Shown here piece by piece: positions 27,780 to 36,767 of a stretch of DNA of 64,000 nucleotides. The DNA lies in NCBI GenBank assembly GCA_030523275.1, contig JAUNIX010000005.1, forward strand, positions 1 through 64,000. The letters run 5' to 3'. The position numbers were made by a program, and so were the translations under genes. The DNA is from Lachnospiraceae bacterium. Lineage in GTDB: Bacteria; Bacillota; Clostridia; Lachnospirales; Lachnospiraceae. Under the pieces are notes generated by a model, which saw nothing but the letters and a program-made list of their open reading frames with translations, was not told where the DNA came from and ran no database searches. The first letter of the stretch is position 1. Every line of letters begins with the position of its first letter.

Positions 27780-28256
27780 ATGAAAAAAGCAAAAGGCAAA
27801 AAGAAAAAAATAGCGATTGTTATAATTATATTAGCACTGATTCTATTAACTGTGATTATATTTGCTCATAACAATATACATAATTCTCGAAATAAAATTC
27901 GAGAGGAAATAAGTTCTTATGTGACAACAAATGATACAAAACTGACAGAGTTTTCGATTCAATACTTAAATCATGAAACGAAAGAGAAAAAATTTGATGA
28001 TGTAGAAGTAGATGGAATTTATGGAGATAAGCATAAAATCGTTCAATTTTATTATTCCGGAGAAGGAATTGCACCAGCTTCGATATACTATGGATTCTAC
28101 TATTCACCAGATGATGTTCCATCTGATTTTGATGGAATGGGATATGACCTGTCAAAAGTTTCCGATAATGAATGGGAATGGAGTGCAGAAGGAGATGATG
28201 GAGGATATACGAAAAAAATAATGGATGGTTGGTATTATTATGAAGCGTGGTATTAA
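27780..28256 (+). CDS. Hypothetical membrane-anchored protein
   Basis: Not recognised. The 158-residue product has a strongly basic start (KKAKGKKKK), one membrane helix (about residues 11-29) and an outside domain rich in D, Y and W, ending in aromatic residues. This looks like a signal-anchored extracellular domain. ATG 27780 with GAAAGGGA upstream is preferred over the earlier in-frame start at 27753. It follows the SWIM gene by 57 bases and could be cotranscribed. Confidence 0.55.
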   Translation: MKKAKGKKKKIAIVIIILALILLTVIIFAHNNIHNSRNKIREEISSYVTTNDTKLTEFSIQYLNHETKEKKFDDVEVDGIYGDKHKIVQFYYSGEGIAPASIYYGFYYSPDDVPSDFDGMGYDLSKVSDNEWEWSAEGDDGGYTKKIMDGWYYYEAWY

Positions 28257-28346
28257 TTGCAATCGAGAAGTTCACTTTTACATAGATTTATTATGTGATA
28301 TAATGTATTTAGCAACTCATAGTTTAAAAACAAAGGAGCCATAAAT

Positions 28347-28565
28347 ATGATAACATTATTGTTTGTTATTCTGATGTTTGCAGTATTTGGTAAAATAATT
28401 GGATTTGCATTTCGAGCAACCTGGGGACTTACAAAAGTGATTTTCTCCATTATCTTATTGCCAATCTTTTTGATTGGATTGGTATTTGCAGGACTTATTT
28501 ATATTGCATTACCAATCTTAATTGTAATTGGGCTTGTTACCCTGATATCAGGGACGGGGAAATAA
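28347..28565 (+). CDS. Small hydrophobic membrane protein, 72 residues
   Basis: Not recognised by family. The sequence is almost entirely hydrophobic: three probable membrane segments at about residues 2-17, 28-46 and 50-68, with the only charges in the loops. AAAGGAG lies eight bases before ATG 28347 and a strong hairpin follows, so it looks like a genuine single gene. No partner is visible. Confidence 0.6.
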   Translation: MITLLFVILMFAVFGKIIGFAFRATWGLTKVIFSIILLPIFLIGLVFAGLIYIALPILIVIGLVTLISGTGK

Positions 28566-28593
28566 AAACAGACGAACTTGATATTTTATAAAG

Positions 28594-28641
28594 TCCACTA
28601 GGATATAGGAACATTTGTTTTTATATTCTGGTGGATTTTTT
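28594..28641 (+). terminator. Long-stem terminator
   Basis: TCCACTAGGATATA pairs with TATATTCTGGTGGA, with two G-T pairs, and is followed by TTTTTT. It lies 29 bases after the small membrane protein. Confidence 0.8.
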
Positions 28642-28696
28642 ATGGTATAGGAAATTTGAGACGGACTTATCTGATTTGTTCTTAATTGTGGAAAAT

Positions 28697-28709
28697 CGAT
28701 TTAAAATCG
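28697..28709. promoter_or_regulatory. Small palindrome upstream of the sigma factor
   Basis: CGATTT-A-AAATCG is a perfect inverted repeat in the 100-base promoter region of the ECF sigma gene, close to a TATTAT that could be a -10 element. It may be an operator; the arms are only six bases. Confidence 0.3.
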
Positions 28710-28758
28710 TACTTATTATATAGAAACACTAATAAATGAAAGTTACGGGGTGGAGAAA

Positions 28759-29322
28759 ATGGAAGATAAAAAGATTATTGAATTGTTCTTTCAACGTCTG
28801 GAAAAAGCGATTCAGGAGACGGATAAAAAATATGGAAATCTTTGTAGAAATATTTCCTATCGTGTTCTATATAGTAAGCGAGATAGTGAAGAAATTGTAA
28901 ATGATACGTGGATGGTATTATGGAATAATATCCCGCCCAAAAGACCGAATAATTTTAAGGCTTTTATTTGTAGGATTACCAAAAATCTTTCTCTAAAAAA
29001 ATATGAATATGATCATGCGAAAAAAAGAAAAAGTGAATATGAAATATCGCTCAACGAATTATCCGATTGTATCATGGCAAAAAATAATGTTGAAAATGAT
29101 ATTTTACAAAAAGAACTAGCAGAAGCGATCAATCGATTCTTAGAAAGCCTTCCAAAGGAAAAAAGAATCTTGTTTTTAAAAAGATATTGGTTCATGAAGC
29201 CAATCAAAGAATTAGCAGAAGAGTATCACATTTCTCAAAAGACGGCATCTATGCGATTAGCAAGAATCCGTCAACAATTGAAAGATTATTTACAAAAGGA
29301 GGGTTATGATTATGACAAATAA
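28759..29322 (+). CDS. ECF-type RNA polymerase sigma factor
   Basis: A 187-residue sigma-70 family factor with regions 2 and 4 only. Region 2 (about 20-85) includes the RDSEEIVNDTWMVLW stretch; region 4 (about 125-180) ends in the helix-turn-helix PIKELAEEYHISQKTASMRL. A G/A-rich site at 28747-28755 places the start at ATG 28759 rather than GTG 28750. It overlaps the next gene by 11 bases; that gene encodes a membrane protein placed and built like an anti-sigma factor. Confidence 0.85.
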   Translation: MEDKKIIELFFQRLEKAIQETDKKYGNLCRNISYRVLYSKRDSEEIVNDTWMVLWNNIPPKRPNNFKAFICRITKNLSLKKYEYDHAKKRKSEYEISLNELSDCIMAKNNVENDILQKELAEAINRFLESLPKEKRILFLKRYWFMKPIKELAEEYHISQKTASMRLARIRQQLKDYLQKEGYDYDK

Positions 29323-30568
29323 AGACTTATTTTATGCAATCCATGAATGTCAAGATGAATACATTGTAGAAGTTATTGAGGATGAGCTGAATCAGAGAGA
29401 TACATTTTTTTATAATAGAAGAAAACAAGGGGTACTTAAAATAGCAGTTGTAGCACTTATCTGTATTATAGCTTTTGGTACGGGAGTATCTGCTCTTGCG
29501 GCGGTGTCCGATCCATTTCGAAATTGGTTAATAAAACTATTTGATGGCGATAAAGTAACGATGTTGTATACAAACGACAAAGATAATCATGTGATATCCC
29601 TTGAGGATTCAATGTTAATCGCTGGGGAAAAAGAAAGTTTTGTTTACCGCTATCACATAGAAAAAGAGGAAGAAGTCGTAGATCAAGTATATACAATTCA
29701 AGACGATCATTTAAGTCTATTGACCATCAATAAATTTAAGGGAAATTACGATGGGGATCCATTTGAATTTCAATATGTGAGAAAAGGAAAGGAAATATTT
29801 GCATTTCATTATCAAGGAAGTGTAAGTCAAGTTTTCAGTGTGACAGAAGGGGACGATGTATATATTGATCTCTATAAATTAGATGAAACAAGGGATATCG
29901 TGGAAAAAGAATGTATAGCGCGACTAAATTTACAGACAGGAAAAATGAAAAAAATTTCCAACGATCATATGATCTGTAATTTCGTGATGTCACCAAATGG
30001 GAAAGTCCTCTTGTGTAACCATCGTTCCGATAAATATTGGTCATCATTCGATTTAAAGACTGGAATCGAAAAGAAAGTAAAAGGAATCGACGGGTATGCA
30101 CATAGCGATGAAATCTATTTTCAGGATGACAGACATATCTTAACTTTGGGAGAAGAAGTGTGGGATGGAAATCAGCAATTATATTACAGCACCTATAAAA
30201 TTGATCTTCAAAAGGGTAAAATCATGGAGGAATATAAAGATAATGGAGAGATTCATATGGAATGGTCCTATAAGTGGAAAAATAAAGTTTTGAAATTATC
30301 TAATATTACAAATGGAGACTCCTTTGAAATGAAAGATATAAAGAATGAAATTTATCCGCTTGACGAACAAGGCGACTATGTCTTATTTGGTAACTTGGAA
30401 AATGAAGATTCCATGTATCTGGTTAATCTGAAAAAAAAGACGTACAAAAAGTTAGATATTCCAAAACAATTTTATTCTGATATCGAAATACATTTGGCAA
30501 TCAGTGAGAAAAAATTGCTGGTGACAAACGGTAAGCAGGCATATTTGGTGGATATTAGTGAGTTTTGA
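29312..30568 (+). CDS. Probable anti-sigma factor with extracytoplasmic repeat domain
   Basis: A 418-residue single-pass membrane protein. About 45 cytoplasmic residues precede one helix (about 44-64), and roughly 350 outside residues follow with short blocks resembling beta-propeller blades (for example DGYAHSDEIYFQDDRHILTL in parts). The cytoplasmic part is short for an anti-sigma domain, and no HxxxCxxC zinc motif is visible, so the role rests on position: it overlaps the ECF sigma gene. ATG 29312 is eight bases from AAAGGAGGG; ATG 29306 is too close. The outside domain would be the sensor. Confidence 0.65.
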   Translation: MTNKDLFYAIHECQDEYIVEVIEDELNQRDTFFYNRRKQGVLKIAVVALICIIAFGTGVSALAAVSDPFRNWLIKLFDGDKVTMLYTNDKDNHVISLEDSMLIAGEKESFVYRYHIEKEEEVVDQVYTIQDDHLSLLTINKFKGNYDGDPFEFQYVRKGKEIFAFHYQGSVSQVFSVTEGDDVYIDLYKLDETRDIVEKECIARLNLQTGKMKKISNDHMICNFVMSPNGKVLLCNHRSDKYWSSFDLKTGIEKKVKGIDGYAHSDEIYFQDDRHILTLGEEVWDGNQQLYYSTYKIDLQKGKIMEEYKDNGEIHMEWSYKWKNKVLKLSNITNGDSFEMKDIKNEIYPLDEQGDYVLFGNLENEDSMYLVNLKKKTYKKLDIPKQFYSDIEIHLAISEKKLLVTNGKQAYLVDISEF

Positions 30569-30618
30569 TTTATAGGGGTGTTTTTTATAAATACAATAAA
30601 TGAAAAGCTCTTTATAAG

Positions 30619-30655
30619 ACCCAACATAGTTTATCATGGAACTATGTTGGGTTAT
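30619..30655 (+). terminator. Terminator after the sigma/anti-sigma operon
   Basis: CCAACATAGTT pairs perfectly with AACTATGTTGG around an eight-base loop, followed by GTTATTT. Confidence 0.75.
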
Positions 30656-30785
30656 TTATATTAAAAATAGGAATGTCAGTTATAGGTATTAACTTAGAAA
30701 ATTGTTTTTATAGAAGAACATTCGTTTATGGTATATAATAAAAGAAGTAAAAAACAGTGCTGATAAACGATTTAGGAGTTTTAGA

Positions 30786-32651
30786 ATGATTGTATATGAT
30801 GGGACAAAATCGGATTTTTTGACAAGTGTAGAAAATGATACGATTGCAGTGGAAATCGAAATGAATATTTATAATAAAATGAAGCGACACACGGCACAAA
30901 ATGAATTTCGTGCCTGGGAGAATTCTTTGGAATATATGTATAAAGTTCTAAATGATAACGATATTCCATCTAAAGCAGGTATTGCGATAGAATATAATAT
31001 TCCCCAAACATCAAAAAGAATAGATTTTATAATTTCTGGCTATGATCGACAAGATATAGCAAATGTAATTATTATAGAATTAAAACAGTGGAGCCAAATA
31101 GAAGCTGTGATCGGTAAAGACGCGTTAGTAAAAACTTATACTGGAAATGCAAATCGAGAAGTAGTGCATCCATCATATCAAGCCTGGTCCTATGCAATGC
31201 TGATACAAGACTATAATGAATCTGTTCAATTAAAAAATGTTAAGCTTTATCCGTGTGCATATTTGCATAATTATCGTCGCCATGAGAATGATCCACTTGA
31301 TCAAGATCAATATGAAACTTATTTAGAAGAATCTCCGGCATTCACTAGAGGCCAAGTGCCCAAACTTCGAGATTTTATCAAGAAATGTATTAAAACTGGT
31401 GATAATAAAGAAATCATTTATATGATTGATCATGGAAAAATTCGTCCATCTAAAAGTCTTCAAGATTCTATTGTCAAAATGTTAAAAGGTAATAGAGAAT
31501 TTGTTATGATTGACGATCAAAAAGTTGTATATGAGGAAATTATTTCTTTGTCTCAAAAATGTATGCAAGATAACAAGAAACGAACGATTATTGTTCAGGG
31601 AGGTCCCGGGACAGGAAAAACTGTTGTTGCGATAAATTTATTAGCAGAATTAACTAGCAGAAATCAATTTGTTCAATATGTATCGAAAAACAGTGCCCCA
31701 AGAAATGTCTATTTGAAAAAATTAAAAGGAGAAATGAAAAAAAGTAGTATAGATAATATGTTTAAGGGGTCAGGGATTTATACAGATACACAACGTAATA
31801 TTGTTCATACTATTTTGGTGGACGAGGCTCATAGATTAAATGCTAAATCTGGCTTGTTTCAAAATATGGGTGAAAATCAGATTAAAGAAATTATTCACGC
31901 GTCATTGTGCAGTGTGTTCTTTATTGACGAAAGTCAAAGAGTAACGTTGAAAGATATAGGACGAGTAGAAGAAATTCAAAAATGGGCAGAAGAAGAGAAT
32001 TCTGAGATTTTTTATATGGAATTAAAATCTCAATTTCGTTGTAATGGCTCCGATGGATATTTGGCATGGTTGGATCATGTATTAGAAATCAGAGAAACTG
32101 CCAATTATAATATGGATGATATAAATTATGATATTTGTATTTGTGATTCCCCAAATGAGATGAAAGATATTATTTTTCAAAAGAATCAGTCTGCAAACCG
32201 TGCCAGAATTTTGGCTGGCTATTGTTGGAATTGGATTAAGGCTGGGAAAAATGATTCTCATGTTCATGATATTCAAATAGATGATTTTGAAATGAGTTGG
32301 AATCTAGGAAATACTTCAACATATGCAATAGATGAAAATTCAGTTAACGAAGTTGGATGTATCCATACATCACAAGGTTTAGAATTTGATTATGTCGGAG
32401 TTATTATTGGAGAGGATATGCGTTATGAAAATGGACATATCGTGACGGATTTTACAAAAAGAGCAAGTACAGATTCTTCACTGAGAGGAATCAAAAAATT
32501 ATATAAAGAGAATCGTCAAAAGGCAAATCAAATTGCAGATGAAATTATTAAAAATACATATCGAACATTGATGACACGGGGAATGAAGGGATGTTACATT
32601 TATTGCGTAGATGAGGGACTAAAAAATTATTTAAAGGAACGTGTAAGGTAA
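30786..32651 (+). CDS. DUF2075-type helicase with N-terminal PD-(D/E)xK-like nuclease region
   Basis: A 621-residue P-loop protein. Residues about 65-130 show the order of a RecB-like nuclease: Asp80 in RIDFII, Glu98-x-Lys100 in IIIELKQW and Gln122-x3-Tyr126. The ATPase part has Walker A GGPGTGKT (252-259) and DEAH at 326-329, and the C-terminal HTSQGLEFDYVGVIIG and RTLMTRGMKGCYIY motifs match DUF2075/UvrD-like superfamily 1. TTAGGAG precedes ATG 30786. It heads a tight four-gene cassette with nucleotide hydrolases and a second helicase, next to CRISPR-Cas, which suggests antiviral defence. The role is inferred. Confidence 0.8.
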   Translation: MIVYDGTKSDFLTSVENDTIAVEIEMNIYNKMKRHTAQNEFRAWENSLEYMYKVLNDNDIPSKAGIAIEYNIPQTSKRIDFIISGYDRQDIANVIIIELKQWSQIEAVIGKDALVKTYTGNANREVVHPSYQAWSYAMLIQDYNESVQLKNVKLYPCAYLHNYRRHENDPLDQDQYETYLEESPAFTRGQVPKLRDFIKKCIKTGDNKEIIYMIDHGKIRPSKSLQDSIVKMLKGNREFVMIDDQKVVYEEIISLSQKCMQDNKKRTIIVQGGPGTGKTVVAINLLAELTSRNQFVQYVSKNSAPRNVYLKKLKGEMKKSSIDNMFKGSGIYTDTQRNIVHTILVDEAHRLNAKSGLFQNMGENQIKEIIHASLCSVFFIDESQRVTLKDIGRVEEIQKWAEEENSEIFYMELKSQFRCNGSDGYLAWLDHVLEIRETANYNMDDINYDICICDSPNEMKDIIFQKNQSANRARILAGYCWNWIKAGKNDSHVHDIQIDDFEMSWNLGNTSTYAIDENSVNEVGCIHTSQGLEFDYVGVIIGEDMRYENGHIVTDFTKRASTDSSLRGIKKLYKENRQKANQIADEIIKNTYRTLMTRGMKGCYIYCVDEGLKNYLKERVR

Positions 32652-32652
32652 G

Positions 32653-33027
32653 ATGAATAATGATAAAATTGTAACAATAAATGAGTTAAAAAATAAGGTA
32701 CAAAAATTTTGTGAAATACGTGACTGGGATCAGTTTCATAATCCGAAAGATTTGGCGATCGGGATATCCACAGAAGCAAATGAATTATTAGATATTTTTC
32801 GATTTAAATCGGAAAAACAAATGCAAGATATGCTGCAAGATGTAAATAAAAGAGAACATATTGAGGAAGAGTTGGCAGATACTTTATTTTTTATATTACG
32901 TTTTGCTCAAATGAATGATATTGATTTAAGTGATATTCTTGAAAGTAAAATAAAAAAGAATAACGAAAAATATCCAGTGGAAAAAAGTAAAGGGAAAAAC
33001 GATAAGTATACAGAATTTGTGCTGTAA
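32653..33027 (+). CDS. MazG-like nucleotide pyrophosphohydrolase
   Basis: A 124-residue all-alpha hydrolase of the MazG/dCTPase group, which splits (d)NTPs into monophosphate and pyrophosphate. The metal-binding motif is complete: Glu41 and Glu44 in STEANELLD, then Glu73 and Asp76 in EEELADTLFF. The Trp-containing start (RDWDQFHNPKDLA) resembles RS21-C6-type enzymes. It begins one base after the helicase stop, so the two are translationally linked. In this cassette it could deplete or clean nucleotide pools, possibly removing modified or damage-type nucleotides. Confidence 0.85.
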   Translation: MNNDKIVTINELKNKVQKFCEIRDWDQFHNPKDLAIGISTEANELLDIFRFKSEKQMQDMLQDVNKREHIEEELADTLFFILRFAQMNDIDLSDILESKIKKNNEKYPVEKSKGKNDKYTEFVL

Positions 33028-33068
33028 GTTAGGATGAACAAGGAGTATTTACAAAGGAGAATAAGTTT

Positions 33069-35999
33069 ATGGATAAATCTTCAGTTACCCAAATTGAGCA
33101 AGGTTTAGCAACTGCTTTTATTGATGGAACAGTGGTATCAAACTATCAGTATAGGCCACAATTTGTCTTTAATAATTATAAAGAGGGACAAAAGGTTTTA
33201 TCTTCTATAGAAGAGGAACTTATAGAATGTGAAAGCTTCTCTATTAGTGTAGCTTTTGTTACAATGGGTGGTATTACTCCTCTTTTGGGTGTGTTAAAAG
33301 AATTAGAGAAAAAGGGTATTCATGGACGTATTTTAACAACAGATTATCTGAATTTTAGCCAGCCAGAAGCATTGGATAAAATTGCTTCATTAAAGAATAT
33401 TGATTTGAGAATGTATCATTCGAAAATGGAAAATGATGGGTTTCATACAAAAGGTTATATATTTAAGAGAAATGGAATATATCGAATGATTATAGGTAGT
33501 TCGAATATGACAGCAAAAGCTTTGATGGTAAATAAAGAGTGGAATACAAAGCTCATTTCTACGGAAAAAGGTGAATTTGCAAAAGAACTTTTAGAAGAAT
33601 ATGAAAAACTTTGGAATTCTAAAAATACGGAAGAATACAAAAAATTTATTGAGGAGTATCGTACAAGATATAAATTTATCCAAAAACAGAAAAAGATTGC
33701 TAAAAGTGCAGAGATTCCTACTGTTGAACAATATAGATTACAACCTAATAAGATGCAGATTCAGTTCATTAATAAACTGCAGGAATTGATTGATAAAGGT
33801 GAGAAACGAGCATTATTGATTTCAGCGACTGGAACAGGGAAGACATATGCATCTGCATTTGCTTTACGACAAAATAATCCGCACAAAGCATTGTTTTTAG
33901 TGCATAGAGAACAGATTGCAAAGCAAGCAATGGAAAGTTATAAAAATGTATTTGGTAATACAAAAATAATGGGATTATTATCTGGAAATTCGAAGGATTA
34001 TGGGGCAGATTATTTATTTTCTACTATGCAAATGATGGCGAAGGATGAGACTTTAAATCACTTTGAAAAAGATGACTTTGAATTTATTATTGTCGATGAA
34101 GTTCATCGTGCTGGTGCAGAAAGTTATCAAAAAATCTTAGATTATTTTAATCCAAAGTTTTTGTTGGGTATGACAGCAAGTCCTGAAAGATCGGATAATT
34201 ATGATATTTTTGCATTATTTGATCACAATATTGCCTATGAAATTCGACTTCAACAAGCATTAGAAGAAGATTTATTATGTCCATTTCATTATTTTGGCAT
34301 AACCGATTTGGAAATTAATGGAATGGTTTTTGATGATAATAGTGGAGTCCGTAATTTTACCAATTTGGTATGTGATGAACGTGTCGATTATATTATTCAA
34401 CAAACAGAATACTATGGATATAGCGGAGACCATGTCAAAGGATTAGTCTTTTGTAGTCGTAAAGATGAAGCAGAGGAACTATCAGAGAAATTTAATAAAA
34501 GAGGGTATCGTACTACTGTTTTAACTGGGAATGACTCACAGAGTCGAAGAGAAGAGTGTATTGAATTATTAACTAATGATTTAAAGGAAGATTATTTGGA
34601 TTATATTTTTACGATTGATATTTTTAATGAAGGTGTAGATATTCCAGAAATCAATCAGGTAATTATGCTTCGTCCAACAGAAAGTCCTATTGTATTTGTC
34701 CAGCAACTGGGGCGTGGTTTACGGAAAGCACACAATAAAGAATATGTTGTTGTTCTTGATTTTATTGGAAATTATATGAATAATTTTATGATTCCAATTG
34801 CGTTATCTGGGGATCGCACTTATAACAAAGATAATATTCGAAAATATGTTAGAGAAGGATCTAGAATCATTCCAGGTAGTTCTACCATTCATTTTGATGA
34901 GGTGTCGAAAAAAAGAATTTTTCAATCTATCGATACTGCAAAAACAAATAGTATAAAATTATTAAAGGAATCCTATTTAAAGCTAAAAAATAAAATAGGA
35001 CATATTCCAACAATTAGAGATTTTGAAAACTATGCAGAAATTGATATTATGAAATTTTTTGAAAAATTTGGTTCTTATTACGCATTTCTTGTAAAGTATG
35101 AGAAAGAATATAAAATTCGGTTGACGAAAGAGGAAGAGAATATTATAGAGTATTTATCAAAGAAAATTTCAAAGGGAAAAAGAATTCATGAATTGGAAAT
35201 ATTAAAAGGCTTAATAACGAAACGAAAAATAAGAATCATGTATTATTTCAAAAATTTCATGAAAAATGAATATGATATTGATATTTCCGAACAAGAACAA
35301 GAATCTGTAATTTTGAATTTGACAAATAAGTTTGCAAAAGAGGAAGAAAGAAAAAAATATAAAAATTGTGTATTTATAAAACAAAATGAAGTAGGGGATT
35401 ATGAGATAGATAGACAGTTTGAAAAACTGTTAGATAATTCTATTTTTGTACAAATGGTACTAGAAATTATTGATTTGGGAATTGAACGTTATCACAAGAA
35501 CTATTTTAAACGGTATATGGATACAAATTTTCAATTATATCAGAAATATACATATGAAGATGTGTGTCGTTTATTAAATTGGAAAAAGAATATGAATGCT
35601 CAAAATATAGGTGGTTATTTTTATGATTCATCGACCAAGACATTACCAGTTTTTATTAATTATGAGAAGTCAGAAGATGCAATTGCCTATGAAGACAGGT
35701 TTATATCAGATAATGAACTAATTGCTTTGTCAAAACACCCAAGAAAAGTTACATCAAGTGATGCAGATCATATTTATAAGAGGACAAAAGAAGATAAAGA
35801 TAATCGAATATTTTTATTTGTTCGAAAAAACAAAGATGATAAAGAGGCAAAAGAGTTTTATTTCTTGGGAGAAATTTTTCCTGTTGGAGAACCTAAGGAA
35901 GTTCACATGGAATCGACAAACGATGATGCATTTGAAGTCACATATTGTTTAGATGTACCTGTAAGAAAAGATATTTATGATTACATTAAGGGAGAGTAG
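33069..35999 (+). CDS. PLD-nuclease/DEAD-box helicase fusion (DUF3427-type)
   Basis: A 976-residue protein. The N-terminal PLD-like nuclease region has His126-x-Lys128 and GSSN at 143-146, only one HKD motif, so dimerisation is expected. The superfamily 2 helicase core follows: Walker A ATGTGKT (253-259), DEVH (343-346), MTASPERSD, and the QQLGRGLRKA arginine-finger motif. The remaining 400 residues are charged and helical, with a C-terminal RKNKDDKEAKEFYFLGE region typical of DUF3427 proteins. AAAGGAG precedes ATG 33069, 41 bases after the MazG gene. Such fusions recur in restriction and antiphage loci; exact activity unknown. Confidence 0.85.
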   Translation: MDKSSVTQIEQGLATAFIDGTVVSNYQYRPQFVFNNYKEGQKVLSSIEEELIECESFSISVAFVTMGGITPLLGVLKELEKKGIHGRILTTDYLNFSQPEALDKIASLKNIDLRMYHSKMENDGFHTKGYIFKRNGIYRMIIGSSNMTAKALMVNKEWNTKLISTEKGEFAKELLEEYEKLWNSKNTEEYKKFIEEYRTRYKFIQKQKKIAKSAEIPTVEQYRLQPNKMQIQFINKLQELIDKGEKRALLISATGTGKTYASAFALRQNNPHKALFLVHREQIAKQAMESYKNVFGNTKIMGLLSGNSKDYGADYLFSTMQMMAKDETLNHFEKDDFEFIIVDEVHRAGAESYQKILDYFNPKFLLGMTASPERSDNYDIFALFDHNIAYEIRLQQALEEDLLCPFHYFGITDLEINGMVFDDNSGVRNFTNLVCDERVDYIIQQTEYYGYSGDHVKGLVFCSRKDEAEELSEKFNKRGYRTTVLTGNDSQSRREECIELLTNDLKEDYLDYIFTIDIFNEGVDIPEINQVIMLRPTESPIVFVQQLGRGLRKAHNKEYVVVLDFIGNYMNNFMIPIALSGDRTYNKDNIRKYVREGSRIIPGSSTIHFDEVSKKRIFQSIDTAKTNSIKLLKESYLKLKNKIGHIPTIRDFENYAEIDIMKFFEKFGSYYAFLVKYEKEYKIRLTKEEENIIEYLSKKISKGKRIHELEILKGLITKRKIRIMYYFKNFMKNEYDIDISEQEQESVILNLTNKFAKEEERKKYKNCVFIKQNEVGDYEIDRQFEKLLDNSIFVQMVLEIIDLGIERYHKNYFKRYMDTNFQLYQKYTYEDVCRLLNWKKNMNAQNIGGYFYDSSTKTLPVFINYEKSEDAIAYEDRFISDNELIALSKHPRKVTSSDADHIYKRTKEDKDNRIFLFVRKNKDDKEAKEFYFLGEIFPVGEPKEVHMESTNDDAFEVTYCLDVPVRKDIYDYIKGE

Positions 36000-36003
36000 T
36001 AAT

Positions 36004-36393
36004 ATGAAAACGATTAAGGTAGTAGCCGCAATTATACAAAAAGATAATACTATTTTTGCTACACAAAGAGGTTATGGAGAATTTAAAGGTGGATGGGAAT
36101 TTCCAGGTGGTAAGATTGAAGCTGGAGAAACTCCACAAGAGGCTTTGGTACGTGAAATTAAAGAAGAATTAGATACAGAAATAGAAGTTGGAGAATGGGT
36201 AGATACAGTTGAATATGATTATCCAAAATTTCATTTAATAATGCATTGTTATATGTGCAAAATAAAGTCAGGAATCCTTGAACTCAAAGAGCATGAAGCG
36301 GCGAAATGGCTGACAAAAGAAAATTTGGATAGTGTAGATTGGTTACCTGCGGATTTGGGTGTAATTAGAAAATTGCAAAAAAGTTTGAAATAG
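36004..36393 (+). CDS. NUDIX hydrolase, MutT-like
   Basis: A 129-residue (d)NTP pyrophosphatase similar to MutT, which destroys 8-oxo-dGTP. The Nudix box is intact in its catalytic part: Gly36, Glu42, Arg50-Glu51 and Glu54-Glu55; the last conserved Gly is replaced by Asp57. The WEFPGGK start and the C-terminal WLPAD block are typical of MutT/CTP-diphosphatase members. ATG 36004 lies ten bases after GGGAGAG and five bases after the helicase stop. As second nucleotide hydrolase of the cassette it supports a nucleotide-based activity. Confidence 0.9.
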   Translation: MKTIKVVAAIIQKDNTIFATQRGYGEFKGGWEFPGGKIEAGETPQEALVREIKEELDTEIEVGEWVDTVEYDYPKFHLIMHCYMCKIKSGILELKEHEAAKWLTKENLDSVDWLPADLGVIRKLQKSLK

Positions 36394-36419
36394 TGGATAG
36401 GGAAAAGGAGAATAAAATC

Positions 36420-36650
36420 ATGTCAGGATATTTAATTAAAGATACAACAAAAGAAGAACGTGAACAGATTGTAGCAGAATCGCTTGGTAATATTTCTGCT
36501 ACATGCGATGGATGTAGTATTGGAATCATTGAGATGTATCAGGATTATATTGATGGAAAAAAGGAACTTCGGGATATTAATATGGAATTCAATGCCAGAT
36601 ATGTGTCAGGAAAAGAAGGACCTGAACGTGGCAATTGTGGATATTATTAA
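36420..36650 (+). CDS. Small conserved-looking protein with CDGC motif
   Basis: A 76-residue protein with a CDGC motif at about residues 30-33 and a further Cys near the C-terminus, a charged helical start and the block INMEFNARYVSGKEGPERG. I recall similar small proteins in Lachnospiraceae, often mislabelled as purine biosynthesis proteins, but cannot verify this here. ATG 36420 with AAAGGAG nine bases upstream is chosen over the earlier frame start that overlaps the NUDIX stop. It lies between the helicase cassette and cas6. Function unknown. Confidence 0.6.
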   Translation: MSGYLIKDTTKEEREQIVAESLGNISATCDGCSIGIIEMYQDYIDGKKELRDINMEFNARYVSGKEGPERGNCGYY

Positions 36651-36767
36651 GTGGATATAAATAAAAATAGATTGTAAACAATAAGTAATACCATACTAGA
36701 GTGTTTTACAGGACATTTGGAATGTTGTATTACAAAATAAAAGATCAAGAGGAAGGGGGAAAATGTA

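Noticed and set aside
33026..33105. Short frame between the MazG and PLD-helicase genes
   Set aside because: It overlaps the helicase start out of frame and has only a partial ribosome binding site.
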